From Bacteroidota bacterium (GTDB lineage: Bacteria; Bacteroidota; Ignavibacteria; Kryptoniales; JAKASW01): a DNA stretch of 64,000 bases. The notes below the pieces were generated by a model. It was not told where the DNA came from. It made no database searches and saw only the letters and a list, made by a program, of their open reading frames with translations. A program made the translations under genes and the position numbers. Below are positions 53,254 to 62,793 of this stretch, in pieces. The stretch is taken from positions 1-64,000 of the forward strand of contig JAJZVO010000006.1 in the NCBI GenBank assembly GCA_021845665.1, in the 5' to 3' direction. Within the stretch, counting starts at the first letter, position 1; each line of letters opens with the position of its first letter.

Positions 53254-53930
53254 CTACAAAATCCCTGGCGGTAGGCTTCTGTATCCGCAGAGCGCGCTTG
53301 CTTAATGTGGTTATCATAGGCGGCATGGCAGCTGGGTGCCGGGCTGCGGCCAGGCTGAGTAGGCTCTCGGCAGAGCATCGCGTGACGATTGTCGAGAGGA
53401 GTCCCTTCATTTCGTTCAGCAGCTGCGGCCTCCCGCTTTTCGCGTCCGGAGAAGTAGATGGTATCTCCAATCTCTACAAGACATCTTACGGCGCCGTCAG
53501 GGACGCAGAATTCTTTCGCGAGGTGAAGAGAGTGAAGGTCCTGACTGAAACTGAAGTGCTCGAAGTCCGCACGGAGAAAAATGAAGTCGTGTGTAAACCG
53601 GCCGGAGGAGACGGTGCGTTTACTCTGCCGTACGATTCGCTGATATTTGCCACCGGTTCGGAACCGGTGAGGCCGACCTTTCCTTGTGTCAGGTCGCCTC
53701 TGATCTCGTCTTTCCACTACCCGGGTGATGCTGAGAATTTCAGGAAGGCCGCACAGAAAGGAAAGGTTGCGACTGCGGTAATAATCGGCGGCGGGAACCT
53801 CCTTTACAGCAAAATTGAAAAATGTTTGAGTACTAGGGACGTGGCCGAAAACCCGCTGCAAAACTATTTAACCACAAAGGTCACGAAGAAATGGCGCAAA
53901 GAGCACAAAGAAAGAGCGATAAATGAATAG
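53250..53930 (+). pseudogene. Truncated FAD/NAD(P) disulfide oxidoreductase (CoA-disulfide reductase/NADH oxidase-like)
   Basis: A 226-codon frame. Residues ~17-195 match the N-terminal half of CoADR/Nox-type flavoproteins: the FAD motif VVIIGGMAAGCRAAARLS, the redox cysteine in SFSSCGLPLFASGEV, and YDSLIFATGSEPVRP. At VIIGGG, where the NAD(P) fold should continue, the similarity stops. The last ~35 codons are encoded by the inverted repeat at 53832-53999. About half the normal ~450-residue protein is missing and I do not see it downstream. The ATG overlaps the GxxExxY remnant stop. Confidence 0.75.
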
Positions 53931-53999
53931 AGCCCTTCGTGTCCTTCGTGAAAAATCTTCGTGCTCTTTGTGGTTTGACTTTTCGGCCGCGTCTCTAGA
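53832..53999. repeat. Long inverted-repeat element truncating the oxidoreductase
   Basis: The outer arms CTAGGGACGTGGCCGAAAA (53833-53851) and the complement of TTTTCGGCCGCGTCTCTAG (53980-53998) match at 17 of 19 positions. The inner arms TTAACCACAAAGG...AGAGCACAAAG and CTTCGTGCTCTTTGTGGTTT are also inverse complements. Total length is about 168 bp, with no coding capacity of its own. It resembles a MITE-like or REP-like element. Confidence 0.75.
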
Positions 54000-54101
54000 C
54001 CTTCGTTGAAAAGTGCAGCCTGCCATGAGCAATGAGAGTCACTTACGATTCATGAAAGATAGGCGTCGTGAAATGGAATATAGAATGAGCAGGGAGGCAA
54101 T

Positions 54102-54932
54102 ATGTCCATCATAACCATTTCAAGAGGATCGTTGAGCGCATCAGCAATGCTTGCCGCGAAAGTGTCGGAAAGACTCGGCTGGCCGGTGGTGACGAGGGAA
54201 GATGTACTCGGGGCTGCCGGGAAATATGGAATTAAAGATACGGGGTTGGGTGAGCTCTCCTTCATTGAAAAATCGCCGGGCTTTCTGGACAAGATGGGGG
54301 ACCGGAAGAAACAATACCTCGTTTGTTTTCAAACCGCGCTTTTCGATTTCGCGCTTAAAGGGAACTTCATCTATAACGGTCACCTGGCGCAGTTTCTTCT
54401 GAGGGAAGTTCCGTCGGTGGTAAGTATACTTCTGACCGCACCGGATGAATTCAGGATCAGCAGTGTAATGAAGGAGAGCGGCAAGTCGAGAGAAGAGGCC
54501 GTATCACACATAAGGCTTACCGACGAAAGACGGCAGAAATGGTCGCATTTTCTTTACGGCGTGAACTGGCGCGACCCGACATATTATGATCTGGTTTTCA
54601 ACATCGAAAGGATAAGCGTCGACCTTGCCGCAGACATTCTTGCCGGCATTGCGTCGAGAAAAGAATTCAAATCGGGCAAGGAGGCACAGCAGGTCGTCTC
54701 AAATCTGCGTTTGGCATCAATCGCAAAAGTGACACTTCAACAATCGCCGCGAACGAGGGGGAGCGGTGTGGAGGTCGAAGCGGATTCCGCTTCCGGCTTG
54801 TTGACAGTGAAGGGAAACTGCCCGAGGGTTGGTGCGAAAATGTGGGAGAACGATATAAGAACCGTCCTCTCCAAAGTCGAAGGTGTAAAGACCATCAAAG
54901 TCGACAAAAACGTTGTGGGATACTACGAATAA
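54102..54932 (+). CDS. Cytidylate kinase-like protein with C-terminal BON-like domain
   Basis: A 276-residue protein. Residues 1 to ~190 match the cytidylate kinase-like family (IITISRGSLSASAMLAAKVSE, FIYNGHLAQFLLREVPSV, LTDERRQKWSHFLYGVNW). The phosphate loop is degenerate, lacking GSGG and a lysine. Residues ~205-276 resemble a BON domain (VEVEADSASGLLTVKGNCP, VEGVKTIKVDKNVVGYY). Nucleotide kinase activity is doubtful and a sensing role is possible. It lies 15 bp before qmoA, so it is probably in the qmo operon. Its function in APS metabolism is unknown. Confidence 0.75.
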   Translation: MSIITISRGSLSASAMLAAKVSERLGWPVVTREDVLGAAGKYGIKDTGLGELSFIEKSPGFLDKMGDRKKQYLVCFQTALFDFALKGNFIYNGHLAQFLLREVPSVVSILLTAPDEFRISSVMKESGKSREEAVSHIRLTDERRQKWSHFLYGVNWRDPTYYDLVFNIERISVDLAADILAGIASRKEFKSGKEAQQVVSNLRLASIAKVTLQQSPRTRGSGVEVEADSASGLLTVKGNCPRVGAKMWENDIRTVLSKVEGVKTIKVDKNVVGYYE

Positions 54933-54947
54933 AATTGAGAATATATC

Positions 54948-56204
54948 ATGACTGAGGCTTCAATATCTTCTGATCTTCTCGTCGTAGGTGCAGGCATTGC
55001 CGGTATCACTGCGGCTGTCGAGGCCGCCGAGACAGGACTGAGAGTTGCGCTCATCGAGAAAAGGCCGTATATCGGCGGGAAAGTAACCCAGTTCAACAAG
55101 TACTTCCCAAAACTATGCCCGCCTTCCTGTGGACTCGAAATAAATATTCGCCGGCTTCGTACAAACCCGAAGGTGAAACTATTAACCCAGGCGGAAGTTA
55201 GCGCTGTATCAACGCAACAGGGAAGATACGACGTGAACGTCAAGGTGAAGCCAAGGTTTGTCACCGATCAATGCACTTCCTGCGGTGAGTGTGTGAAAGT
55301 CTGCCCGGAATCCAGGAGCAACGATTTCAATTATGGTATGGACCGCACGGCCTCAATCTACATTCCGTATGAAAATGCTTACCCCTCGAAATATGTAATC
55401 GATGATACGACGTGCAAAGGGACGAGCTGTAATAAGTGCGTAAAGGCATGCAGGTATGGCGCCATAGACCTGTCGCAAAAAGAAGAGACTGTGAGCATAC
55501 AAACGGGTGCTATCATCTGGGCGACAGGATGGGAACCTTACGACGCGAACAAACTCGATGTGTTCGGCTTCGGAACATTCCCCGATGTCATCACGAACGT
55601 GATGATGGAACGGCTCGCCGCACCCGACGGCCCGACGAAGGGAAAGATTCTTCGGCCCTCAACCAACGGAGCCATCGAAAGTGTCGCCTTCGTGCAGTGC
55701 GCCGGTTCGAGAGATGAAAATCACCTGGAATACTGTTCGTCAGTTTGTTGCATGGCTTCACTTAAGCACACAAGATATATACGGGACCAGTACCCCGATG
55801 CTGAGATGGATATTTTTTATATCGACGTCCGCTCGAGCGGAGTATTCGAAGACTTCTACAGCGACGTCTCCAGAGATCCCAAAGTGCATTTCCACAGAGG
55901 GAAGGTGGCAAAGGTCTCGCTTGACCCATCTTCCGGCAGGTTGATTCTGGAATCGGAGGACACGCTGACAGGTACGCGTTTGAAGAAGCCCGCCGAGCTC
56001 GTCGTCCTCGCGACCGGGATGCAGCCGAACGTTAGTGACCTTCCGTTGGATCGTTCGCTGATCGACGGCGACGGCTTCCTGATTTCCGACGGGTCCGGAG
56101 CGATCGCATGCGGCGTGAACACAAGACCCAAAGATGTATCTGCCGTCGTCCAGGAAGCGACGGGTTCGGTGTTGAAGGCAATTCAAGCAATCAAGAGGAA
56201 TTAG
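54948..56204 (+). CDS. qmoA: QmoA, HdrA-like flavoprotein of the quinone-interacting complex
   Basis: A 418-residue flavoprotein with the FAD motif LLVVGAGIAGITAAVEAAE at the N-terminus, KVTQFNKYFPKLCPPSCGLE, ferredoxin-type cysteines (CTSCGECVKVCP and CKGTSCNKCVKACRYG), and the HdrA-like VAFVQCAGSRDENHLEYC. With QmoB and QmoC it carries electrons from menaquinol to AprAB in the cytoplasm. qmoB follows after 4 bp. Confidence 0.95.
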   Translation: MTEASISSDLLVVGAGIAGITAAVEAAETGLRVALIEKRPYIGGKVTQFNKYFPKLCPPSCGLEINIRRLRTNPKVKLLTQAEVSAVSTQQGRYDVNVKVKPRFVTDQCTSCGECVKVCPESRSNDFNYGMDRTASIYIPYENAYPSKYVIDDTTCKGTSCNKCVKACRYGAIDLSQKEETVSIQTGAIIWATGWEPYDANKLDVFGFGTFPDVITNVMMERLAAPDGPTKGKILRPSTNGAIESVAFVQCAGSRDENHLEYCSSVCCMASLKHTRYIRDQYPDAEMDIFYIDVRSSGVFEDFYSDVSRDPKVHFHRGKVAKVSLDPSSGRLILESEDTLTGTRLKKPAELVVLATGMQPNVSDLPLDRSLIDGDGFLISDGSGAIACGVNTRPKDVSAVVQEATGSVLKAIQAIKRN

Positions 56205-56208
56205 CACC

Positions 56209-58446
56209 ATGGCCATAGAGACTAAAGTCGGCGTCTACCTCTGTTCGGGATGCGGTATCGGTGAATCGATCAATTGCGACGGACTGGCGAAGGTTGCGAC
56301 GGGCGAAAACAAAGTACCTCTTTGCAAGATCAAAGGCCGGCTCTGCAGCGATGAGGTTGTTGCGGAGATCAGGGATGATATCAAACGTGAAAATCTGAAT
56401 CGTGTAGTGATCGGGGCCTGTTCTCCAAGGGTTCTCTCCGATGTGTTTCAATTCGACTCAAACGTACTGGTTGATCGTGTAAATCTCAGAGAGGGTGTTG
56501 CGTGGGCACACAAGCCGAACGACGAAGACACACAGATGCTCGCGGAAGATTACGTCCGAATGGGAATCGCAAAGGTCAGGAACAGCGAGCCTCCTGAGGC
56601 GTTCAGGTGCGATGTCAATGAAACGATCCTCGTAGTCGGTGGGGGCGTCACGGGGTTGACTTCCGCACTGGCTTCCGCCAAAGCAGGTTATTCCGTAGTC
56701 CTTGTGGAAAAAGAGTGTTCACTCGGAGGGTGGGCTAATAGAGTATACAAAGTCGCTCCGTATCATCCTCCTTATACGGACCCGCAAGACTCGAAGATAC
56801 CTGAACTGATCCACGAAGTCGAAACGGACGCCAGGATAACCGTCATCACCTCCTGCCTAATTGAGAAGATTTCCGGGCAGCCCGGCAATTTCAAGGTGGT
56901 GTTGCGCATCGACGGAGGCGCCCGGACTGAACTGATGACCGTCGGCGCCATAGTTCAGGCCACAGGTTGGAAACCGTATGATCCCAACAAACTGGGCGCT
57001 CTTGGTTACGGCCGGTTCCACAACGTCATAACAGGTGTTCAGTTGGAAGATCGTTTCAAGAATGGAATCGATGTCGAGAACTCCGACGAGAAGCAAATCA
57101 AGAGTGTCGCGTTCATCCTATGCGCGGGTTCCCGGGATGAGAAACATCTTCCATATTGTTCTTCGATCTGCTGCTCTGCCTCTCTGAAGCAAGCCTTGTA
57201 TATCAGAGAGCGGTATCCCGACGCACTCGTGTATATAATTTACAGGGATATGCGAACCCCCGCCCAGCACGAGCTCTTCTACAAGCGCGTCCAGAATGAA
57301 GACAAGATTTTTCTTACGAAGGGTGAAGTAACCGGTTTGAGTGATTCGGAGAGCGGCTCGATCGCCATTGACATAGACAATACTCTCCTTGGTGATAAGG
57401 TCCGAATAATATCCGACCTTGTAGTGCTGGCAACAGGTATGGTCCCGACGACGCTTGTCGGCAATGTCGAATCGGACGGTGTGGAAGATGCCGCGGAGGT
57501 GACACTCGACGGTAAGAGGACTGCCGAGTCGGCTGAGGCCGGAGCGAAGATACTTAACCTGACCTACAGGCAGGGGACGGATCTGCCGACACTCAAATAC
57601 GGTTTCCCCGATTCGCACTACATTTGTTTTCCGTACGAGACGAGAAGAACCGGCATATATGCAGCCGGGACCGTCCGTGCGCCGATGGATTACTCCGCCG
57701 CGAAGAACGACGCCTACGGCGCGGCGTTGAAGGCGATACAGATCATCCATTCCGTCAAAGAAGGGAAAGCCGTTCATCCGAGGTCTGGAGACGAATCGTT
57801 CCCCGAGTTCTTCCTGCAAAGATGCACTCAATGCAAACGGTGCACGGAAGAGTGCCCGTTCGGAACTCTTGACGAGGATGAGAAGGGGACTCCGCTCCCG
57901 AATATCAACAGATGCCGGCGGTGTGGCATCTGTCTCGGCGCCTGCCCGGAGCGAATTATTTCCTTCAAGGATTATTCGATCCAGATGGTCTCTTCGATGA
58001 TAAAGTCGGTCGAGATTCCCGACGAGGACGAAGACAAGCCGAGAATTCTCGCGTTCATGTGCGAGAACGATGCGTACCCGGCGCTCGACACGGCCGGTAA
58101 GTTCAGGATGGAATATGACCCCAACGTCCGCGTGATTCCTGTGCGCTGTCTGGGTTCGGTGAACGTCGTCTGGATTGCCGATGCACTCTCGAAAGGGTTC
58201 GACGGCGTTCTCATGCTCGGCTGCAAGTTCGGCGTCGATTACCAGTGCCACTTCATTCGCGGGAGCGAGCTCGCGAATAAGAGGATGGAAAACGTTCAGG
58301 AGAAACTGAAGCAACTCGTGCTCGAGCCGCAGCGTGTGAAGCTCCTCACTCTTTCGATCGACGAATACGCGAAGCTGCCGGGCATCTTCGGCGAGTTCGT
58401 CCAGGAAATTAGAGAGCTCGGTCCAAACCCGTACAAGGGGATGTAG
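56209..58446 (+). CDS. qmoB: QmoB, HdrA/MvhD-like flavoprotein
   Basis: A 745-residue protein of normal QmoB length. The N-terminal HdrA-like part (VGVYLCSGCGIGESINCD) is followed by an FAD domain (ILVVGGGVTGLTSALASAKAG, then CAGSRDEKHLPYCSSICC), two ferredoxin motifs (CTQCKRCTEECPFG and CRRCGICLGACPERI), and a C-terminal MvhD-like domain (MLGCKFGVDYQCHFIRG). It works with QmoA and QmoC on electron transfer to APS reductase. qmoC is not adjacent: sat, apr and two other genes lie between. Confidence 0.95.
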   Translation: MAIETKVGVYLCSGCGIGESINCDGLAKVATGENKVPLCKIKGRLCSDEVVAEIRDDIKRENLNRVVIGACSPRVLSDVFQFDSNVLVDRVNLREGVAWAHKPNDEDTQMLAEDYVRMGIAKVRNSEPPEAFRCDVNETILVVGGGVTGLTSALASAKAGYSVVLVEKECSLGGWANRVYKVAPYHPPYTDPQDSKIPELIHEVETDARITVITSCLIEKISGQPGNFKVVLRIDGGARTELMTVGAIVQATGWKPYDPNKLGALGYGRFHNVITGVQLEDRFKNGIDVENSDEKQIKSVAFILCAGSRDEKHLPYCSSICCSASLKQALYIRERYPDALVYIIYRDMRTPAQHELFYKRVQNEDKIFLTKGEVTGLSDSESGSIAIDIDNTLLGDKVRIISDLVVLATGMVPTTLVGNVESDGVEDAAEVTLDGKRTAESAEAGAKILNLTYRQGTDLPTLKYGFPDSHYICFPYETRRTGIYAAGTVRAPMDYSAAKNDAYGAALKAIQIIHSVKEGKAVHPRSGDESFPEFFLQRCTQCKRCTEECPFGTLDEDEKGTPLPNINRCRRCGICLGACPERIISFKDYSIQMVSSMIKSVEIPDEDEDKPRILAFMCENDAYPALDTAGKFRMEYDPNVRVIPVRCLGSVNVVWIADALSKGFDGVLMLGCKFGVDYQCHFIRGSELANKRMENVQEKLKQLVLEPQRVKLLTLSIDEYAKLPGIFGEFVQEIRELGPNPYKGM

Positions 58447-58636
58447 GCCCGGGCTGGGGCGCGCGCCTAAGTGGCAGCCAGACGCTCCGTGGCTTTGAAT
58501 ATTTCATAGATATCCACCGCTCCCTCATTGCGGCCCAATCCCAACAACACGATTACAGAATTCCCGCTCCTCGTTGATTCTCCCTCGATGGGCGGGTATG
58601 TTTTTGCCGGTAACATTTTCAAATGAGAGGAAAGTC

Positions 58637-59878
58637 ATGGCAGGATCAACTCTTATAAGGCCGCACGGAAGTGACCGGCTGAAGGCACTTCTTCTGAGTG
58701 GCAAGGAAAAGGAAGAAGAATTAAAGAAGGCAGATGATCTGAAGAAAATCTGCATGACAAGCCGCGAGACCGGAGATCTGATAATGCTCGGCATCGGCGG
58801 ATTTACTCCGCTCGAAGGCTTCATGGGTCACGACGACTGGCAGGGAGTCTGCTCGGACATGAGAATGTCCGACGGGCTTTTCTGGCCTATTCCAATTACG
58901 CTGTCGGTCTCGGACGAAGATGCGAAGTCTCTGAAGACCGGTCAGGAAATTGCCCTGATAAGCGACGAGACTAACGAAGTCATGGGGACGATGGAAGTCA
59001 CCGAGAAGTACCAGATCGACAAGGGCTTCGAGTGCAAGCAGGTGTTTACGACGGACGATCCGGAGCATCCCGGCGTCAAGATGGTGATGCAGCAGAAGCC
59101 GTGGAACATAGCGGGTCCGGTGAAGGTGCTTTCGGAGAGTTACTTCCCGACTGAATTCGCGGGCCTGTACCAGCGTCCGGAAGAAAGCAGGAAGATATTC
59201 GCGGAAAAAGGTTGGAGAACGATTGCGGCTCTGCAGCTCCGGAATCCAATGCACCGTTCGCATGAATTTCTTGCGAAGATCGCCCTCGAAGTGAGCGACG
59301 GACTCTACATCCATCAGCTTGTCGGAAAGCTGAAACCCGGCGACATACCTGCCGAAGTCCGCGCGAAATGCATCGACGTTCTCGTTGAGAATTATTTTGT
59401 CAAAGACACGGCTGTCTGCGGCGGTTATCCTCTCGATATGAGATATGCGGGTCCGAGAGAGGCTCTGTTGCACGGCCTCTTCAGACAGAACTTCGGCTGT
59501 ACGCACCTCATCGTAGGCCGCGACCATGCGGGCGTCGGAAACTACTACGGGCCGTTCGACGCGCAGAAGATATTCTACCAGATACCTGAAGGCGCGATGC
59601 TTCTAAAGCCTCTCCCGATCGACTGGACGTTCTGGTGCTTCAAGTGCGGCGGCATGGCTTCGATGAAGACCTGCCCTCACAAGAAGGAAGACCGCCTGTT
59701 CCTGAGCGGTACGGCTTTGAGAAAAGCTCTTTCCGAAGGAAGCGACGTACCAGCCGAGTTCAGCAGACCGGAAGTCCTGGCGATACTGCGGGATTACTAC
59801 TCGAAGCTGGACGAGAAAGTGGAAATCAAGATGCACCAGTTTGCGACGGGGGATGCATCGGAGAAGGCCAAGAAATAA
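58637..59878 (+). CDS. sat: Sulfate adenylyltransferase (ATP sulfurylase)
   Basis: A protein of about 413 residues from the ATG at 58637, which has GAGGAAAG directly upstream; the in-frame extension to 58574 lacks a site. Landmarks are [15 protein letters not shown], the nucleotide-binding [16 protein letters not shown] (HxxH), and [21 protein letters not shown] zinc-type cysteine/histidine cluster ([15 protein letters not shown]) lies near the end, as in dissimilatory Sat. It makes APS from sulfate and ATP. It is preceded by a 190-bp gap likely to contain a promoter and followed by an inverted-repeat element. Confidence 0.97.
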   Translation: MAGSTLIRPHGSDRLKALLLSGKEKEEELKKADDLKKICMTSRETGDLIMLGIGGFTPLEGFMGHDDWQGVCSDMRMSDGLFWPIPITLSVSDEDAKSLKTGQEIALISDETNEVMGTMEVTEKYQIDKGFECKQVFTTDDPEHPGVKMVMQQKPWNIAGPVKVLSESYFPTEFAGLYQRPEESRKIFAEKGWRTIAALQLRNPMHRSHEFLAKIALEVSDGLYIHQLVGKLKPGDIPAEVRAKCIDVLVENYFVKDTAVCGGYPLDMRYAGPREALLHGLFRQNFGCTHLIVGRDHAGVGNYYGPFDAQKIFYQIPEGAMLLKPLPIDWTFWCFKCGGMASMKTCPHKKEDRLFLSGTALRKALSEGSDVPAEFSRPEVLAILRDYYSKLDEKVEIKMHQFATGDASEKAKK

Positions 59879-59890
59879 CATGGGTAAGTT

Positions 59891-60036
59891 CCAAACTCGA
59901 AATACTAAACTCTAAACAAATCCGAATGTTCAAAAATCAAATTGCGGTACTCTCAGACTCAAGAAGAAACGGGACGGTTCAGACATCGGCTGTTTTGAGC
60001 TTTGAGCATTGTCTGGAGTTTAGAGATTGGGATTTA
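59891..60036. repeat. Inverted-repeat element, copy D (between sat and aprB)
   Basis: Left arm CGAAATACTAAACTCTAAAC and ...AAATCCGAATG (59898-59928). Right arm GCATTGTCTGGAGTTTAGAG and ...GGGATTTA (60006-60036). It begins 12 bases after the sat stop and lies upstream of the strong aprB ribosome site. Confidence 0.75.
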
Positions 60037-60104
60037 TGGTTTATGATGTCATTGAACGATCAGAAATTCTATCAATTAAGTGAAATTATAAAGGAGGTAT
60101 CTTA

Positions 60105-60548
60105 ATGCCGAGTTATGTGAACCCTGAAAAATGTGATGGGTGCAAGGCATTGGACAAAACAGCGTGCCAGTATATTTGTCCCAATGACCTGATGACCCTG
60201 AACAGAGACATAATGAAGGCTTTCAACCGCGAGCCGGAAATGTGCTGGGAATGCTACAACTGTGTAAAGATATGCCCGACACAGGCAATTGAAATTCGCG
60301 GCTACGCGGATTTCGTGCCGCTCGGCGCCACAGTCACACCGATGCGGAGCACCGACTCCATAATGTGGACCGTAAAGTTCCGCAATGGTACGCTGAAAAG
60401 GTTCAAGTTCCCGATCCGGACGACGGAGGAAGGAAAGGCGGTCCCCGATGGCGGATGGAAAACGAAAGATGCCGACCTCAAGAGTCCGGTGCTATTTACG
60501 GAGCCAGAGTCTTTGGGTCTTCCACAAGTAGTCTCAATAAAGCATTAG
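60105..60548 (+). CDS. aprB: Adenylylsulfate reductase beta subunit
   Basis: A 147-residue protein of normal AprB length. Two [4Fe-4S] clusters are bound by CDGCKALDKTACQYICP and CWECYNCVKICP. The C-terminal tail that wraps around AprA (TVTPMRSTDSIMWTVKFRNG) is present. It passes electrons from Qmo to the FAD of AprA. An AAAGGAGG site lies 7-8 bases before the ATG. aprA follows after 16 bp. Confidence 0.97.
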   Translation: MPSYVNPEKCDGCKALDKTACQYICPNDLMTLNRDIMKAFNREPEMCWECYNCVKICPTQAIEIRGYADFVPLGATVTPMRSTDSIMWTVKFRNGTLKRFKFPIRTTEEGKAVPDGGWKTKDADLKSPVLFTEPESLGLPQVVSIKH

Positions 60549-60564
60549 GGAGGTTTGAATAACA

Positions 60565-62439
60565 ATGGCAAATCTGAAAACTCAAGTTGTGGAGACCGAC
60601 CTTTTAATTGTTGGAGGCGGGATGGCCGCGTGCGGCGCAGCAGTCGAAGCGGCATATTGGGCGAAACAGCATGGCCTCAAAGTAACACTTGTCGACAAGG
60701 CTGCGGTCGACAGAAGCGGCGCCGTCGCGATGGGACTCTCCGCGATCAATCAGTACGTCGGAATCAAGGACGGAAAGAATACAGTCGAAGATTACGTGAA
60801 GTACGTCCGAAGCGATCTGATGGGCATAACCCGCGAAGATCTGGTCTATAATATCGCGCGCCACGTCGATTCCACTGTCCACCTGTTCGAGAAGTGGGGC
60901 CTTCCGATCTGGAAAGATGCCGAAGGAAACTATGTTCACGAAGGAAGATGGCAGCTCATGATCAACGGTGAGTCGTACAAGGTCGTCGTTGCCGAGGCTG
61001 CGAAAAATGCACTGGGCGCTGAAAACATATACGAGAGAGTATTCATCGTCGGACCGATCATGCAGGGTGGTGTATGCGTAGGCGCCGTTGGCTTCAGTGT
61101 GCGCGAAGAGAGGTTTTACGTGTTCAAGGCGAAAGCCGTGCTGGTGGCGATGGGCGGAGCGGTCCACGTTTTCAAGCCGAGATCCTCGGGCGAAGGCTTC
61201 GGCCGCGCGTGGTATCCGCCTTGGAATTCCGGCTCGAGTGCGTATTTCACGCTGAAAGCCGGTGCCGAAATGACATGCCAGGAAGTGCGTTTCATCCCGG
61301 TAAGGTTCAAGGATGCGTACGGACCTGTCGGCGCATGGTTCCTTCTTTTCAAGTCGAGAGCCACGAACGGCATGGGCGGCGACTACATGCAGGAGCGCAA
61401 GGACGAGCTGGAGAAATGGGTCCCTTATGGCAAAGTGAAACCCGTGCCGGCGAACCTGCGCAACTGGCTTATGATGCTCGATGTCATGGACGGGAAAGGC
61501 CCGATCTACATGAGAACCGAAGAGGCCATCACGAAGATCGCGTCCGAGTCCGGCGACGAGAAGGCCGCGAAGAAGAAGCTGAAAGAACTCGAAGCGGAAG
61601 CGTGGGAAGACTTCCTCGATATGACGATCTCGCAGGCGATCCTGTGGGCGGGTACCGATACGGCACCTGAAGAGAAGCCGTCAGAGATTGCGGCTGCCGA
61701 ACCTTACTTCATCGGTTCGCATTCCGGCGCGTCAGGCGCCTGGGTCAGCGGCCCGAAGGATATTGCTCCCAACGAGTACTTCTGGGGCTACCCGAACATG
61801 TCTACTGTCGAAGGCATCTTCTGCGCGGGCGATGCTTCAGGCGCGTCGAGCCACAAATTCTCATCGGGCTCCCACGCCGAAGGTAGAATTGCCGCGAAGG
61901 CCGCCATCGACTACATCGTCGATCACCCGGCCGCTCCTAATTACGACCAGGCCCAGATCGACGCGTTGAAAGCCGAGATTCTGAGACCGCTCGACGTTTA
62001 CAGTCAGTTCAGCAAGACTTCCAGCGATCCGGAAATTAACCCGAACTACATCAGGCCGAAGATGTTCATGTTCAGGCTTCAGAAGATCATGGACGAGTAC
62101 GCAGGCGGTGTCTCTTCGCAATTCAAGACTAGCAAGGCGCTCCTCGAGAAGGGACTGGATCTGCTTCAATACCTTAAGGTGGATTCGGAAAAACTCGCGG
62201 CATCTGATCTCCATGAACTGATGAGATCGTGGGAGAACGTCCACAGGATGTGGCAGGCAGAGGCGCACGTTCGTGCTATCCTCTTCAGGGAAGAAACGCG
62301 CTGGCCCGGCTACTACTTCCGGTCGGATAAACCCGCAATGAACGAGAAGGACTGGAAAGTATTCGTGAACATGAAATGGCTTCCGAAAGAAAATAAGTGG
62401 GAAGTCTTCACAAGACCGATAATCTCTATAGTCAGCTGA
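60565..62439 (+). CDS. aprA: Adenylylsulfate reductase alpha subunit
   Basis: A 624-residue flavoprotein of the fumarate reductase fold. The FAD motif LLIVGGGMAACGAAVEAAY is followed by RSGAVAMGLSAINQYVG and the substrate-site region EVRFIPVRFKDAYGPVG. It reduces APS to sulfite and AMP in the cytoplasm with AprB. AGGGAGG precedes the ATG. A strong intrinsic terminator follows at 62454. Confidence 0.98.
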   Translation: MANLKTQVVETDLLIVGGGMAACGAAVEAAYWAKQHGLKVTLVDKAAVDRSGAVAMGLSAINQYVGIKDGKNTVEDYVKYVRSDLMGITREDLVYNIARHVDSTVHLFEKWGLPIWKDAEGNYVHEGRWQLMINGESYKVVVAEAAKNALGAENIYERVFIVGPIMQGGVCVGAVGFSVREERFYVFKAKAVLVAMGGAVHVFKPRSSGEGFGRAWYPPWNSGSSAYFTLKAGAEMTCQEVRFIPVRFKDAYGPVGAWFLLFKSRATNGMGGDYMQERKDELEKWVPYGKVKPVPANLRNWLMMLDVMDGKGPIYMRTEEAITKIASESGDEKAAKKKLKELEAEAWEDFLDMTISQAILWAGTDTAPEEKPSEIAAAEPYFIGSHSGASGAWVSGPKDIAPNEYFWGYPNMSTVEGIFCAGDASGASSHKFSSGSHAEGRIAAKAAIDYIVDHPAAPNYDQAQIDALKAEILRPLDVYSQFSKTSSDPEINPNYIRPKMFMFRLQKIMDEYAGGVSSQFKTSKALLEKGLDLLQYLKVDSEKLAASDLHELMRSWENVHRMWQAEAHVRAILFREETRWPGYYFRSDKPAMNEKDWKVFVNMKWLPKENKWEVFTRPIISIVS

Positions 62440-62453
62440 CGATATCTCCTCGT

Positions 62454-62487
62454 GGGGAGCGGAGCCGTCCGCTCCCCGCTCTTTTTT
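62454..62487 (+). terminator. Intrinsic terminator after aprA
   Basis: GGGGAGCGGA-GCCG-TCCGCTCCCC, a perfect 10-bp stem with a 4-base loop, followed by GCTCTTTTTTG. It starts 15 bases after the aprA stop. Confidence 0.88.
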
Positions 62488-62505
62488 GATGGGAATTCTT
62501 GTTAT

Positions 62506-62772
62506 ATGGGACATGAAGAAGCGAAAAGCTGCCCTCACTGCAATCAGCCTCTAAAGAAGTGGCGCTGTCCGGATGGATCTTCCTGGGACGCGGAGTTTCT
62601 CCTTGTATGCTTCAACGACGAATGCTCCTACTACCTGCGTGGATGGGACTGGATGAAATCAAAATATAACCAGAACATTTCGTACCGGTACTCGTTTAAC
62701 CTGCTCAACGGTTCCACTGCCCCTTTGCCTGTATGGTCTAACGAGGCACTCAAGAATTCGATAATTGGATAG
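62506..62772 (+). CDS. Small zinc-finger protein (Ogr/Delta-like) downstream of aprBA
   Basis: About 88 residues from the ATG at 62506; a longer GTG frame would begin inside the terminator. Two cysteine pairs (CPHCNQPLKKWRCPDG and CFNDECSYYLRGW) suggest a zinc ribbon. The rest (SYRYSFNLLNGSTAPLPVWS) is conserved-looking but uncharacterised. Similar small zinc proteins accompany apr genes in sulfate reducers, which supports a real gene with an unknown role in APS reductase supply or regulation. Confidence 0.7.
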   Translation: MGHEEAKSCPHCNQPLKKWRCPDGSSWDAEFLLVCFNDECSYYLRGWDWMKSKYNQNISYRYSFNLLNGSTAPLPVWSNEALKNSIIG

Positions 62773-62793
62773 AACGATCCGAAGGAGCAAACC

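Noticed and set aside
57118-58314. 398-codon minus-strand frame opposite qmoB
   Set aside because: qmoB is complete and well conserved on the + strand. The antisense frame has no family resemblance and reflects GC bias at third positions.
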